A stretch of 64,000 nucleotides of DNA from Methyloligella sp050110875. GTDB lineage: Bacteria; Pseudomonadota; Alphaproteobacteria; Rhizobiales; Methyloligellaceae. The position numbers and the translations under genes are program-made. The DNA is taken from the NCBI GenBank assembly GCA_050110875.1, contig CP188828.1:1488001-1552000 (forward strand). Direction: 5' to 3'. Shown here piece after piece: positions 1 to 8,962 of the stretch. The notes beneath the pieces are model-generated. The model did not search any database. It had not been told where the DNA came from and saw only the letters and a program-made list of their open reading frames with translations. Position 1 is the first letter of the stretch. Every line of letters starts with the position of its first letter.

Positions 1-1646
1 TGACTGAAAGTTCATCCGCGTCGCCCGCGTCCGGCCAGACGAAAGCCGGCGCGACCCAGGCGGCACCGCTCGATCCCACGCTCCTGGAAGCGGCGAAAGA
101 AAGTAAGGCCTGGCCTTTCGAGGAAGCCCGCAAGCTGATCTCGCGCCTGGAGCAGACACCTGCCCAGTCTCCTGTGATCTTCGAGACGGGCTATGGGCCC
201 TCGGGGCTGCCCCATATCGGCACCTTCGGCGAGGTCGCCCGCACCACCATGGTGCGCCATGCCTTCCGGGTGCTGACCGAAGACCGGGTGCCGACCCGGC
301 TGATCTGCTTCTCCGACGATATGGACGGGTTGCGCAAGGTCCCCGACAACATCCCCAACAAGGAGATGGTGGCGGAGCATCTCGGCAAGCCGCTGACCCA
401 GATCCCCGATCCCTTCGGCGAGCATCCGAGCTTCGGCCAGCACAACAATGCGCGTCTGCGCGCCTTCCTCGATGCGTTCGGCTTCGACTACGAATTCTTC
501 TCCGCCACCGACTGCTACCGGTCCGGCCGCTTCGACCAGACCTTGCTGAAGGTTCTGGAGAACTACGAGGCTATCCGCGACGTGATTCTGCCCACCCTGG
601 GCCCGGACCGACGCGCCACCTACAGCCCCTTCCTGCCCATCTCGCCGGAGACGGGCGAGGTGCTCCAGGTGCCGATCATCGATATCGACACCGATGCCGG
701 CGCCGTGCGCTTCAAGGACCCCGCCACCGACAAGCTCACCCAGCTTCCGGTCACGGGCGGCCACTGCAAGCTGCAATGGAAGGCCGATTGGGCCATGCGC
801 TGGGTGGCACTCGGGGTCGACTACGAGATGGCCGGCAAGGACCTCATCGACTCGGTCAAGCTCTCCAGCCGGATCGCCAAAATCCTCGGCGCCAATCCGC
901 CGGAAGGCTTCAACTACGAGCTCTTCCTGGACGAGAACGGCGAGAAGATTTCCAAGTCCCGCGGCAACGGCCTCACCATCGAGGAGTGGTTGCGCTATGC
1001 CGCCCCGGAGTCTCTAAGCCTCTATATGTATCAGAGCCCCCGCAAGGCGAAGCGGCTCTATTTCGACGTCATCCCCAAGGCGGTCGACGAATATGTCGGC
1101 CATCTGGCGGCGTATCCGAAGGAGGAGCCGGACGCTAAGCTCCGCAATGCGGTCTGGCATATTCATCAGGGGAACCCGCCCAAGGCGGAACTGCCGATTT
1201 CCTTCGCGCTTCTCTTGAACCTCGCCTCGGCGTCCAACTCCGAGGAGACCCAGACCCTATGGGGTTTCATCAAGCGCTATTGCCCTGGCGCGACCCCGGA
1301 AGAGCACCCGCTGCTCGACCAGATGGTCGGTTTCGCGGTCCGCTACTTCCACGACTTCGTGAAGCCCAACAAGCAGTACCGCGATGCGACCCCGGAGGAA
1401 GCGGCCGCCATGCGGGAGCTGTCGGAAAAGCTGGCCGGTCTCCCGAAGGACGCCGGCGCACAAGACATCCAGAACCTGGTCTACGAGATCGGCAAGAGCC
1501 ACGAATTCGAGCCCCTGCGCAGCTGGTTCGGCGCCCTCTACGAGGTGCTGCTCGGCCAGACCCAAGGCCCGCGCTTCGGCTCCTTCATCGAGCTTTACGG
1601 CATCGACGAGACCCGCAAGCTGATCGAGGAGTCGCTGAATCGCTAG
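1..1646 (+). CDS. lysS: Class I lysyl-tRNA synthetase (5' end lacks one base)
   Basis: Charges tRNA-Lys in the cytoplasm. The frame is open from the first bases and reads TGA CTG in a way that implies an ATG whose A lies just before base 1, giving about 548 residues, normal for class I LysRS. The class I signatures are visible: PSGLPHIGTF (HIGH-type, His about 72) and EKISKSRGN (KMSKS-type, about 316-320), followed by a helical anticodon-binding region. Class I LysRS is the archaeal type, also found in alphaproteobacteria and spirochaetes, and is unrelated to the class II enzyme of E. coli. A GTG at 174 could start a shorter reading, but that would remove sequence just before the HIGH motif, so the longer form is preferred. 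Confidence 0.93.
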   Translation, partial: TESSSASPASGQTKAGATQAAPLDPTLLEAAKESKAWPFEEARKLISRLEQTPAQSPVIFETGYGPSGLPHIGTFGEVARTTMVRHAFRVLTEDRVPTRLICFSDDMDGLRKVPDNIPNKEMVAEHLGKPLTQIPDPFGEHPSFGQHNNARLRAFLDAFGFDYEFFSATDCYRSGRFDQTLLKVLENYEAIRDVILPTLGPDRRATYSPFLPISPETGEVLQVPIIDIDTDAGAVRFKDPATDKLTQLPVTGGHCKLQWKADWAMRWVALGVDYEMAGKDLIDSVKLSSRIAKILGANPPEGFNYELFLDENGEKISKSRGNGLTIEEWLRYAAPESLSLYMYQSPRKAKRLYFDVIPKAVDEYVGHLAAYPKEEPDAKLRNAVWHIHQGNPPKAELPISFALLLNLASASNSEETQTLWGFIKRYCPGATPEEHPLLDQMVGFAVRYFHDFVKPNKQYRDATPEEAAAMRELSEKLAGLPKDAGAQDIQNLVYEIGKSHEFEPLRSWFGALYEVLLGQTQGPRFGSFIELYGIDETRKLIEESLNR

Positions 1647-1661
1647 CGTGCGGGGCGAAAC

Positions 1662-2150
1662 CTACAGATTCGCCTCTTTCCAGATCTCGTGCATCTCGAT
1701 GGCGCGGCGTCCCGTCTCCTCCTGGATGCAGTCCGCATCGATCACGCTGCTATAGGAGCCGCCGGAGTAGCGGGTGGTCCAGAAGCCGCATTTCTTGTCG
1801 CGAAAGGCGACCCAGGCTCGCTGCGCATCCCGCAGCGCTTTCGACGAGGCAGAATCCAGCTTCTTGCGCGCCTCCGAATACCAATCGTTCAGGAGCCGGT
1901 CCCAGATCGCCGTGTGGCGCTCATAGCAGGAGAGCGCGTCCGCGGTCGTCTCCTGGTCCTTGCAGAGCGCGTTGATCTCGCCGACGCAATCGGCCGCCTG
2001 AACGATGGCGTCCGCATCGCCATGCTTGTTCAGGCAATCGCGCACCCGCTCGCGGTCTTCCCGCGTCGGCGCGTCCTGGGCCTGGGCGGTCGCCAAATCG
2101 GCGTTCAAGACGAAGATGGCCACAAGGCCGGCAAACAGCATTCGTATCAT
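1662..2150 (-). CDS. Exported LprI/DUF1311-like lysozyme inhibitor family protein
   Basis: A 162-residue protein with an N-terminal signal peptide (MIRMLFAGLVAIFVLNADLA, probable cleavage after AQA). The mature part has spaced cysteines (RDCLNKHG, AADCVGEI, LCKDQE, LSCYERH, KKCGFW, ADCIQEE) and the helical RDAQRAWVAFRD motif typical of DUF1311/LprI proteins, some of which inhibit lysozyme. The ATG at 2150 is chosen because GGGAGGA lies 7 bases upstream and the signal peptide follows directly; a longer reading from 2276 would bury the signal. It is convergent with lysS and sits just downstream of the nuclease-like gene. Function is inferred from family only. Confidence 0.7.
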   Translation of the reverse strand: MIRMLFAGLVAIFVLNADLATAQAQDAPTREDRERVRDCLNKHGDADAIVQAADCVGEINALCKDQETTADALSCYERHTAIWDRLLNDWYSEARKKLDSASSKALRDAQRAWVAFRDKKCGFWTTRYSGGSYSSVIDADCIQEETGRRAIEMHEIWKEANL

Positions 2151-2167
2151 CGGTAATCCTCCCCCGT

Positions 2168-2944
2168 TCATTGATCGTATATCGGCTCGGACTCTTGGTA
2201 GATCGGCTCCTGTTCGAAGACGGGCGCGGGCGCATCGAAAGCCGGCACGTCGCGAAACTGGCTCGCGCCGCCCCAAAGCCCGAGCTGGGCTTGCTTGGCC
2301 TTGTCGCGCGCCCTCGCCATCTTGTCGTTATGCTCCGTGGCCGGTTTCGCCCAGCCCTGCTCGACCATCCAGAGCGAAAGATCCGTCTTGCCGATCCGGC
2401 AGCGCGTGCTGAACGCAGGCTGGTCGCCGCCCGGCGGCAGATCGCAGACGACGGCGCGCCCTCTGATAAGCTGCGTGAGGGCGGTGCGGGCCCGCGAGCC
2501 GCAAGGCCAGCTCTCGCCGTTCGCATCCTCGCAGGTCTCGTCTTCGTCCCGCACTGTAATTCCTTTCAGGCGGATGATGTGATTGCCGGTCTTCAGCGTC
2601 CCGGCATCCTGCACGATGACCCGGTAATACCGTTTCCGTCTAGGCGGTTCGATCTCGATCGCGTGCCCTTTCTCGATCGAGACGAAACGCTTCACCTCTT
2701 CTGGGGTATTGGCGAGGGGCGATGTCGTTCGGGCCGGTACGGGCATTTTCTCCTGGGCGGGCGTGACCGCCTCCGGATCCAACGCCCGCTCGCCCCACGA
2801 GGTGTTCTTGGCGATCTTCACCCCTGGCGGGGGGTCATTGGAGCGCTTGCGCATTTCCGGCCCATCGACGAGGCCGGGCAGCACGAAGAGCACCAGAACC
2901 GCGATGGCGACGGAAAGAGCAGCGAGGCGCGCCAATAGCAGCAT
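2168..2944 (-). CDS. Membrane-anchored staphylococcal nuclease-like protein
   Basis: A 258-residue protein with one N-terminal membrane segment (about 3-26), a proline-rich spacer, and an SNase-like (thermonuclease/OB-fold) domain at about 105-230: RLKGITVRDEDETCEDANGE, CGSRARTALTQLIRGRAVVCD, WMVEQGWAKP and the ARDKAKQAQLGLWGG ending. The usual catalytic Arg/Glu/Arg set is only partly recognisable, so nuclease activity is uncertain. Alphaproteobacterial SNase-like proteins of this kind are mostly uncharacterised. The last 25 residues are acidic with a repeated EPIY motif. It lies between the LprI-like gene and the S24 regulator, on the same strand with a 15-base gap to the latter. Confidence 0.72.
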   Translation of the reverse strand: MLLLARLAALSVAIAVLVLFVLPGLVDGPEMRKRSNDPPPGVKIAKNTSWGERALDPEAVTPAQEKMPVPARTTSPLANTPEEVKRFVSIEKGHAIEIEPPRRKRYYRVIVQDAGTLKTGNHIIRLKGITVRDEDETCEDANGESWPCGSRARTALTQLIRGRAVVCDLPPGGDQPAFSTRCRIGKTDLSLWMVEQGWAKPATEHNDKMARARDKAKQAQLGLWGGASQFRDVPAFDAPAPVFEQEPIYQESEPIYDQ

Positions 2945-2959
2945 GAAGGGCCTTCTCCC

Positions 2960-3661
2960 TCACTGGCTGACCCAGAGAATCCGATGCATCCATTCTATCC
3001 GCTTCAACGGAAAAACGAGATCGGCATGGCTCGGATTTAACGATGCGAGCTCGACGTTTTTGGGGCCGCGCTTGACCAGGATCTTCGCCATAACCTCTCC
3101 GTCCGTCGTTTTCACGACGAGCCGGTCCCCTTTGCGGATCGAGGCGGCGGGCGAGACGATCAGCACGTCGCCGGGCCGGTAGAGCGGCGCCATGCTGTCG
3201 CCGGAGACTTCCAGCGCATAGGCGTTCTCGTCTTTGAGGGAAGGCGGCGCCACCTCGTCCCAGCCAGTGCCGGCCGGAAATCCGCCATCGTCGAAGAAAC
3301 CGCCCGCGCCCGCCTGGGTCAGGCCGATCAGCGGCACGGGCCTGCGCTCGGTCTTCGGCTTGCCCGAGAGCAGCTGCACGAATTCGTCGAGATCGGCGCC
3401 CGTGGCCTGCAGCACCTTCGATATGCTCTCCGTGGTCGGCCAGCGCGGGCGCCCCTCAGCCGTCGTCCGCTTGGACCGGTTGAAGGAGGTCGCATCGAGC
3501 CCGGCGCTTTTGGCGAGCGCGGAGGTGGAAAGATTGTAGCGCTTCGCCAATGCGTCGATGGCCGCCCAGACATTGGCATGGGTCAGTCGATCGTCGAAGG
3601 TCGACCGCGTCAGAGGGCGTTTGGCTCGTCGGAGCTTCTCCATATAGGAATTATTGCCCAT
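2960..3661 (-). CDS. S24 family (LexA/CI-like) transcriptional regulator
   Basis: A 233-residue protein with an N-terminal DNA-binding region (about 20-100; TSALAKSAGLDATSFNRSKR resembles a helix-turn-helix) and a C-terminal S24 peptidase/LexA-fold domain. The catalytic serine is in VSGDSMAPLYRPGD and the lysine in GDRLVVKTTDG. An Ala-Gly run (TQAGAGG) before the domain is a plausible self-cleavage site. This is not LexA itself; it resembles CI-like repressors that are kept as chromosomal genes in many alphaproteobacteria. A second Met at residue 7 could be the start. An inverted repeat overlaps the start codon, which suggests autoregulation. The inducing signal is unknown. Confidence 0.82.
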   Translation of the reverse strand: MGNNSYMEKLRRAKRPLTRSTFDDRLTHANVWAAIDALAKRYNLSTSALAKSAGLDATSFNRSKRTTAEGRPRWPTTESISKVLQATGADLDEFVQLLSGKPKTERRPVPLIGLTQAGAGGFFDDGGFPAGTGWDEVAPPSLKDENAYALEVSGDSMAPLYRPGDVLIVSPAASIRKGDRLVVKTTDGEVMAKILVKRGPKNVELASLNPSHADLVFPLKRIEWMHRILWVSQ

Positions 3662-3677
3662 TCCGCTGTTATGGCAA
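3654..3677. promoter_or_regulatory. Candidate operator overlapping the S24 regulator start
   Basis: An inverted repeat with arms TTGCCCAT and ATGGCAA (one extra C in the left arm), separated by 9 bases, covers the regulator's start codon. The arrangement would suit autorepression. Inferred from symmetry only. Confidence 0.35.
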
Positions 3678-3755
3678 ACTCAATTTGTATCGCTTGCTTG
3701 TCGGGATTGGGCCATCGCGGCTAGAGTTTTCCCGACGACACGCCGTCGAGGCTGG

Positions 3756-4124
3756 ATGAGCGACACTCTTTACAAGATTACCGATGTGGGCGCCCTCGCC
3801 AAGGCGGAGGAGCACGGCTGGCTGGAAGGCTCGGCGGACGATCTCCGCGACGGCTATATCCATCTCTCTAGCGGCGCGCAGGTCCAAGGCACGCTGGATC
3901 GCCACTTCGTCGGTCAGGACAATCTCATGCTGCTCGCTTTCGATGCGGACGCGATCGGCGGCGAGCTCAAATGGGAGACATCCCGCGGCGGGGACGATTT
4001 CCCCCATCTCTATGGGCAACTGCCTTTATCCGCCTTGAAATGGGCCGAGCCGCTGCCTGTCCGCGCCGATGGCCGCCACATCCTTTCCGAAGCGCTCCGC
4101 GCCAAGATCGGCGGCGCCCCGTGA
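3756..4124 (+). CDS. DUF952 domain protein
   Basis: A 122-residue cytosolic protein, MSDTLYKITD..., with the DUF952 core: DGYIHLSSGAQVQGTLDRHF and the HLYGQLP segment. DUF952 has an ADP-ribosyltransferase-like fold in some analyses, but no biochemical role is established. The start at 3756 has GAGGCTGG close upstream and fits family length; the frame is open further upstream but that part is not family-like. Its stop overlaps the GTG start of pyrD (GTGA), so the two are co-transcribed, an arrangement common in alphaproteobacteria. Confidence 0.82.
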   Translation: MSDTLYKITDVGALAKAEEHGWLEGSADDLRDGYIHLSSGAQVQGTLDRHFVGQDNLMLLAFDADAIGGELKWETSRGGDDFPHLYGQLPLSALKWAEPLPVRADGRHILSEALRAKIGGAP

Positions 4125-5242
4125 GTTCGTCGTCAGGCCTCTTCGGCACGTCTTTGTTCGGACCGTCGCTCTTCGGCCTGGGCCAGCGCGCGCTTCGCCG
4201 TCTCGATCCCGAAACGGCCCATACGCTCACCATCCGGGCGCTTCAGATGGGCCTTTTTCCGCGCGCCTCCGAACCCGACGACCCGCGTCTTTCGCAACAG
4301 CTTTGGGGGCTGACCTTCAAGAACCCGATCGGCATGGCCGCTGGCTTCGACAAGAATGCGGAAGTTCCGCGTCAGCTCATCGAGATGGGCTTCGGTTTCG
4401 TCGAGGTCGGCACCCTGACGCCGCTTCCCCAGCCGGGCAACGATCAGCCGCGGCTCTTCCGCTCCGAGCAGGCGCGCGCCGTCATCAACCGCATGGGCTT
4501 CAACAACGAAGGTCATCTCGCCGCCCTGGGCCGTCTGCGATCCGACTGTCCCGGCGTCGTCGGCGTCAATATCGGCGCCAACAAGAACAGCGCCGATCGC
4601 ATCGCCGATTACGTGCAGGGGATCGAACGGCTCACCGAGGTGGCCGGCTACTTCACCGTCAATATCTCCTCGCCCAACACGCCGGGCCTGCGCGATCTGC
4701 AATCCCCCGAGGCCCTGGCCGAGTTGCTGGAGGCGCTCAACGCGGCGCGCGTGCCGAATTCGATCACCGGCCGCGTGCCGCCGCTTCTCGTCAAGCTCGC
4801 CCCCGATATCGACCGACACGCCTTGCCGGAGATCGTCTCCGTGGCGCGCCGCGGCGGCATCGACGGTATCGTCGCGACCAACACCACCTTGTCGCGGGAG
4901 GGTTTGCAGGACCAGAACTTTGCGGCCAAACCGGGTGGTCTCTCCGGGCGGCCTCTCTTTGCCCGGTCCACGCGCTTTCTGGCCGAGCTCTATCTGCTCA
5001 CGGAAGGCGAGTTGCCGCTGATCGGGGTGGGGGGAATCGAATCCGGCGCCCAGGCCGTGGAAAAGATCGAGGCCGGCGCCTCGCTGATCCAGCTCTACAC
5101 GGGAATGGTGTTCGAAGGGCCGGGGCTGCTTTCAGAGATCAAGCAGGCCATCCTGCAGCGTCTCGACCGAGGCCCGCAATCCAGCCTGCAAGAGCTGGTC
5201 GGCATCAGCGCCACCGAATGGGCGGACCGCCTGCCGCTTTGA
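4121..5242 (+). CDS. pyrD: Dihydroorotate dehydrogenase, quinone-dependent (class 2)
   Basis: Oxidises dihydroorotate to orotate at the inner membrane, passing electrons to quinone in pyrimidine synthesis. About 373 residues from the GTG overlapping the DUF952 stop. Family features run in order: GMAAGFDKNAEVP, VGTLTPLPQPGNDQPRLFR, NRMGFNNEG, GVNIGANKNS, NISSPNTPGLRDLQ (the class 2 catalytic serine region), PLLVKLAPD, IVATNTTLSR, GGLSGRPLF, IGVGGIESG and the FMN-phosphate loop IQLYTGMVFEGPGL. The N-terminal helical part (about 1-50) corresponds to the membrane/quinone-associated helices of class 2 enzymes. The start is set by the overlap and family length; the longer frame from 3971 lies over DUF952. 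Confidence 0.93.
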   Translation: MSSSSGLFGTSLFGPSLFGLGQRALRRLDPETAHTLTIRALQMGLFPRASEPDDPRLSQQLWGLTFKNPIGMAAGFDKNAEVPRQLIEMGFGFVEVGTLTPLPQPGNDQPRLFRSEQARAVINRMGFNNEGHLAALGRLRSDCPGVVGVNIGANKNSADRIADYVQGIERLTEVAGYFTVNISSPNTPGLRDLQSPEALAELLEALNAARVPNSITGRVPPLLVKLAPDIDRHALPEIVSVARRGGIDGIVATNTTLSREGLQDQNFAAKPGGLSGRPLFARSTRFLAELYLLTEGELPLIGVGGIESGAQAVEKIEAGASLIQLYTGMVFEGPGLLSEIKQAILQRLDRGPQSSLQELVGISATEWADRLPL

Positions 5243-5260
5243 TCTACGTTTTTGCGCCGA

Positions 5261-5572
5261 TCAATGCCGGGGTGGGGGCGGCAGGTCCGCATCTGCGCTG
5301 CGGCGGGCCGATCCGCTGCCGGTCATCAGCTTCAGCACCCGCGAGATCAGCCAGATCGGGAAGACCAGCACCGCGCCGAGCAGGAAGTAGCGGCCGAACT
5401 CCTCGATCGCCTTGAAGCCCATATTGTAGATGGTGTTGGCGAGCCGCTGGAGGCTCTCCACGATCTCGAAGGGGCTGAATCCGAACGCCGCGAGAAGCAT
5501 CCCCACGATCAGGGAGATAATGGCCAGGCGAAGCAGCACGAGCGCCGGATTGCCGCCGAAAAACCGTTCCAT
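5261..5572 (-). CDS. Small membrane protein, DUF6460-like
   Basis: A 103-residue protein with two predicted membrane helices (about 9-32 and 64-82) and a short Pro/Asp tail; the first begins ALVLLRLAIISLIVG. It matches the pattern of alphaproteobacterial DUF6460 proteins, whose role is unknown. The start at 5572 is preferred over 5599 because AGAGGA lies 9 bases upstream. It is convergent with pyrD (18-base gap) and divergent from the ligase-associated helicase. Confidence 0.68.
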   Translation of the reverse strand: MERFFGGNPALVLLRLAIISLIVGMLLAAFGFSPFEIVESLQRLANTIYNMGFKAIEEFGRYFLLGAVLVFPIWLISRVLKLMTGSGSARRSADADLPPPPRH

Positions 5573-5694
5573 CGCCTGATATCCTCTTCTCTGCTGCATT
5601 GGCGGACCTTGTCATCGCGCCGTTCCAAGCCAAAGTTGGGTAAGCGGAAGCGCAAGGTCAAGCGTCGGCATTGTTTCACGAAAAAGTTGTACCC

Positions 5695-8250
5695 ATGAAA
5701 GCCGAGATGCGGCAGCCCGTCGAAGCCCCAGAAAGCGAACTGCCCGAGCCCTTCGCCGCATGGTTCGCCAGTCGCGGCTGGCGGCCCCATGCGCATCAGC
5801 TGGCCTTGCTGGAGGCTGCCCGCGCCGGCAAGGACACGCTGCTTATCGCGCCGACCGGCGGCGGCAAGACCTTGGCGGGTTTCCTGCCCAGCTTGGCGGA
5901 GCTGGTCGAGCGGAAGACCGGCGGGAAACAAGATGCGCCCGCGCGCGGTATCCATACTCTCTACGTCTCACCCTTGAAGGCGCTGGCCGTCGATATCGCC
6001 CGCAATCTCACAGCGCCCGTGGAGGAGATGGGCCTGCCCATCACGCTCGAGACCCGCACCGGCGACACGCCCGCCTCGCGGCGCCAGCGCCAGCGCCTCA
6101 AGCCGCCCGACATTCTGCTCACCACGCCGGAGCAGATCGCCCTGATGCTCTCCCATAAGGATAGCGACAGGCTCTTCGCCGATTTGCGCATGGTGATCTT
6201 TGACGAGCTGCACGCCTTCGCCTCGACCAAGCGCGGCGATCTCCTGAGCCTCGGTCTCGCCCGGCTCCGGCGTCTCGCCCCCGGTCTCCGTGCCATCGGT
6301 CTCTCCGCCACCGTGGCCCGGCCCACCGAGCTCGCCGCCTTCCTCGTGCCGAACGCCCATACCCAGACCGCCAAGCTCGCCGAGATCGTCACCGCGCCGG
6401 CCGGCGTCGCCGCCGATATTTCCATTCTGCGCTCCGAGGCCGAGCTTCCCTGGGCGGGGCACTCGGCACGCTACGCGCTTCCCGAAATCTATGAGGCCAT
6501 CAAGGCCCATAAGATGAGCCTGATGTTCGTCAATACGCGTTCCCAGGCCGAGATGCTGTTCCATCTCCTATGGGACTATAACGAGGACAATCTCCCCATC
6601 GCGCTCCATCACGGCTCCCTCGAGGTCGGTCAGCGCCGCAAGGTCGAGGCCGCCATGGTGGCCGGAAAGCTCCGCGCGGTGGTCTGCACCTCGACATTGG
6701 ATCTCGGCATCGACTGGGGTGACGTGGATCTCGTTATCAATGTCGGCGCGCCTAAGGGAGCGAGCCGCCTGGCTCAGCGCATCGGCCGCGCCAACCATCG
6801 GCTGGATGAGCCGAGCAAGGCGTTGCTCGTCCCTGCAAACCGCTTCGAGGTCGTGGAGTGCCGCGCCGCCCTGGAGGCTGCGGCGGAGGGGGCCCAGGAT
6901 ACGCCCCCCTTCCGTCCCGGCGCGCTCGATGTGCTGGCCCAGCATGTGCTCTGCGTCGCTTGCGCCGGTCCGTTCGATGAGAACGCCCTCTATGCGGAGG
7001 TTGTGAGCGCCGCACCCTATCAAGGGCTCTCACGGAAGGATTTCGGCCGCATCGTCCACTTCGTCGCCACCGGCGGCTACGCGCTCTCCCATTACGACCG
7101 CTACGCCAAGCTCCGCCGCACGCCGGAAGGATTTTGGCGCATCGCATCTCCGCGTGTCGCTCAGCAGTATCGATTGAACGCCGGCACCATCGTGGAAGCG
7201 CCCATGCTTCGGGTGCGGCTGGCCCGCGGCAAGGGCGGCGCCCTGAAGCCGAAATCCGTGCTGGCCGCCGGCAAGGTGCTCGGCGAGGTGGAGGAATGGT
7301 TCATTGAGCAGCTCCTCCCCGGCGATACGTTCCTCTTCGCCGGCCAGGTGCTGCGCTTCGAGGGCCTGCGGGACAACGACGCCATCGTCACCCGCAGCAA
7401 CAAGAACGAACCCAAGATTCCGTCCTATGACGGCGGCAAGTTTCCCCTCTCCACCTATCTCGCCGACCGGGTCCGGCGCATCTTCGCCGACGAAGGGCGC
7501 TGGCCGGATTTGCCCGAGCAGGTCTCCGATTGGCTGCGTCTCCAGGCCGAGACCTCCGCCGTGCCCAGCCCGGACGAGATCCTGGTCGAGACCTTCCCGC
7601 GCGCGAAGCGGTTCTATCTCGTCTGCTACCCCTTCGAAGGACGCCTCGCCCATCAGAGCCTCGGCATGCTGCTCACCCGCCGGCTGGAGCGGACCGGCGC
7701 GCGACCCTTGGGCTTTGTGGCCAACGAATATGCGCTCGCCGTCTGGGGCTTGAATGACATGGGCGCCATGATCCGCTCTGGCCGTCTCGATCTGGAGAGC
7801 CTGTTCGACGAGGACATGCTGGGCGATGATCTCGATGCCTGGCTTGCCGAATCCAACCTGATGAAACGTTCCTTCCGCACCTGCGCCATCATCGCCGGCC
7901 TGATCGAGCGTCGCCATCCGGGCCAGGAGAAGACGGGCCGGCAGATGACCATTTCCACCGATCTCGTCTATGACGTGCTTCGCGCCCACGAGCCCGACCA
8001 TATCTTGCTTCAGGCGGCGTGGGCCGACGCCGCCACAGGGCTTGTGGATATCGCCAGATTGGGGCAATTTCTCAAGCGTGTACGGGGGCGAATCACCCAC
8101 CACGCATTGAGTCGAGTCTCACCCCTTTCAGTTCCTGTCATGCTGGAGATCGGGCGTGAAACGGTGCCCGGTGACGCCAAGGAGACTCTGCTCCGTGAAA
8201 CCGTCGACGAACTTATCGCTGAAGCCGCGGCTGGTCGCATTGGACCCTGA
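5695..8250 (+). CDS. Ligase-associated DEXH-box helicase (Lhr-like)
   Basis: An SF2 helicase of about 851 residues in the Lhr-like family found with an ATP-dependent DNA ligase in bacterial DNA-damage gene sets. Visible motifs: APTGGGKT (Walker A), TTPEQIA, DELHAFA (motif II), GLSATVA (motif III), FVNTRSQAE (IV), CTSTLDLGIDWGDVD (V) and QRIGRANHR (VI), followed by the winged-helix and Lhr-core C-terminal region. The ATG at 5695 is the likely start; a TTG at 5671 would add 8 residues. The final codons overlap the phosphoesterase gene. The ligase and the MBL-fold exonuclease that usually complete this set are not in the window. Confidence 0.9.
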   Translation: MKAEMRQPVEAPESELPEPFAAWFASRGWRPHAHQLALLEAARAGKDTLLIAPTGGGKTLAGFLPSLAELVERKTGGKQDAPARGIHTLYVSPLKALAVDIARNLTAPVEEMGLPITLETRTGDTPASRRQRQRLKPPDILLTTPEQIALMLSHKDSDRLFADLRMVIFDELHAFASTKRGDLLSLGLARLRRLAPGLRAIGLSATVARPTELAAFLVPNAHTQTAKLAEIVTAPAGVAADISILRSEAELPWAGHSARYALPEIYEAIKAHKMSLMFVNTRSQAEMLFHLLWDYNEDNLPIALHHGSLEVGQRRKVEAAMVAGKLRAVVCTSTLDLGIDWGDVDLVINVGAPKGASRLAQRIGRANHRLDEPSKALLVPANRFEVVECRAALEAAAEGAQDTPPFRPGALDVLAQHVLCVACAGPFDENALYAEVVSAAPYQGLSRKDFGRIVHFVATGGYALSHYDRYAKLRRTPEGFWRIASPRVAQQYRLNAGTIVEAPMLRVRLARGKGGALKPKSVLAAGKVLGEVEEWFIEQLLPGDTFLFAGQVLRFEGLRDNDAIVTRSNKNEPKIPSYDGGKFPLSTYLADRVRRIFADEGRWPDLPEQVSDWLRLQAETSAVPSPDEILVETFPRAKRFYLVCYPFEGRLAHQSLGMLLTRRLERTGARPLGFVANEYALAVWGLNDMGAMIRSGRLDLESLFDEDMLGDDLDAWLAESNLMKRSFRTCAIIAGLIERRHPGQEKTGRQMTISTDLVYDVLRAHEPDHILLQAAWADAATGLVDIARLGQFLKRVRGRITHHALSRVSPLSVPVMLEIGRETVPGDAKETLLRETVDELIAEAAAGRIGP

Positions 8251-8956
8251 CAGCGAACCGCCGTCCCGCGGGATCGAGCGCGACGACCCGACGCTCAAGC
8301 TGTGCGGCCAGGATTTCATCCCCCATTCCGAAGGTGCGCTCTACTGGGAGGCCCAGCGAACCCTCCTGGTGGCCGATCTCCATCTGGAGAAGGGCGCCGC
8401 CTTCGCCCGTCGCGGAAGCATGCTGCCGCCCTACGATACCCGCATGACCCTCTGGCGCTTGAGCCGGGTCATCGACTATTTCGAGCCGGCCCGGGTGGTG
8501 GCGCTGGGCGATAGCTTTCATACCTCCGAAGTCGCCAGCCTGCTTCCCCAAGAGGAGCGGGACACCCTGGCCGAGCTGCAGCAGGGCAGGGAATGGTACT
8601 GGGTGACCGGTAACCACGATCCCGAGATTCCCGGCAATCTCGGCGGCACGGTCTGCGAGACGCTCGCCATCGGCGGCATCAAGTGCCGTCACGAGCCGAC
8701 CCGGGCAGGCCAGGAGATCGCCGGTCATCTGCATCCGGTGGCGCGCATCAGCGCCCGCGGGGAATCAATCCGTCGCAAATGCTTCGCCACAGACGGCGAT
8801 AAGATGGTGATGCCGGCTTTCGGGTCATATGCCGGGGGCTTGAGCATCTTCTCGGAGGCCTTCGCCGGGCTTCTCTCCCGCGATCGCCTCGCCGCCTGGC
8901 TGCTCGGCCGCGATGCGGTCTATCCCATCTTCGGGGCTGCGCTTTTCCGCGGTTGA
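8156..8956 (+). CDS. pdeM: Ligase-associated DNA damage response phosphoesterase PdeM
   Basis: A metallophosphoesterase with motifs LLVADLHLEKG (Asp/His metal ligands), VALGDSFH, WVTGNHDPE and AGHLHPVA, the calcineurin-type set with GDS in place of GDX-H. It is the usual partner of the ligase-associated helicase and is thought to be a nuclease in DNA repair. About 266 residues from GTG 8156 (GGAG 7 bases upstream), which overlaps the helicase by 95 bases. GTG 8195 (also with GGAG upstream) or TTG 8240 would shorten it and are equally possible; the catalytic core begins well after all three. Translation is probably coupled to the helicase. Confidence 0.85.
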   Translation: MKRCPVTPRRLCSVKPSTNLSLKPRLVALDPDSEPPSRGIERDDPTLKLCGQDFIPHSEGALYWEAQRTLLVADLHLEKGAAFARRGSMLPPYDTRMTLWRLSRVIDYFEPARVVALGDSFHTSEVASLLPQEERDTLAELQQGREWYWVTGNHDPEIPGNLGGTVCETLAIGGIKCRHEPTRAGQEIAGHLHPVARISARGESIRRKCFATDGDKMVMPAFGSYAGGLSIFSEAFAGLLSRDRLAAWLLGRDAVYPIFGAALFRG

Positions 8957-8962
8957 GAGCCG

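Noticed and set aside
4069..5415. Plus-strand frame of 448 residues overlapping pyrD
   Set aside because: Out-of-frame with pyrD, Arg/Ala-rich, no motif.
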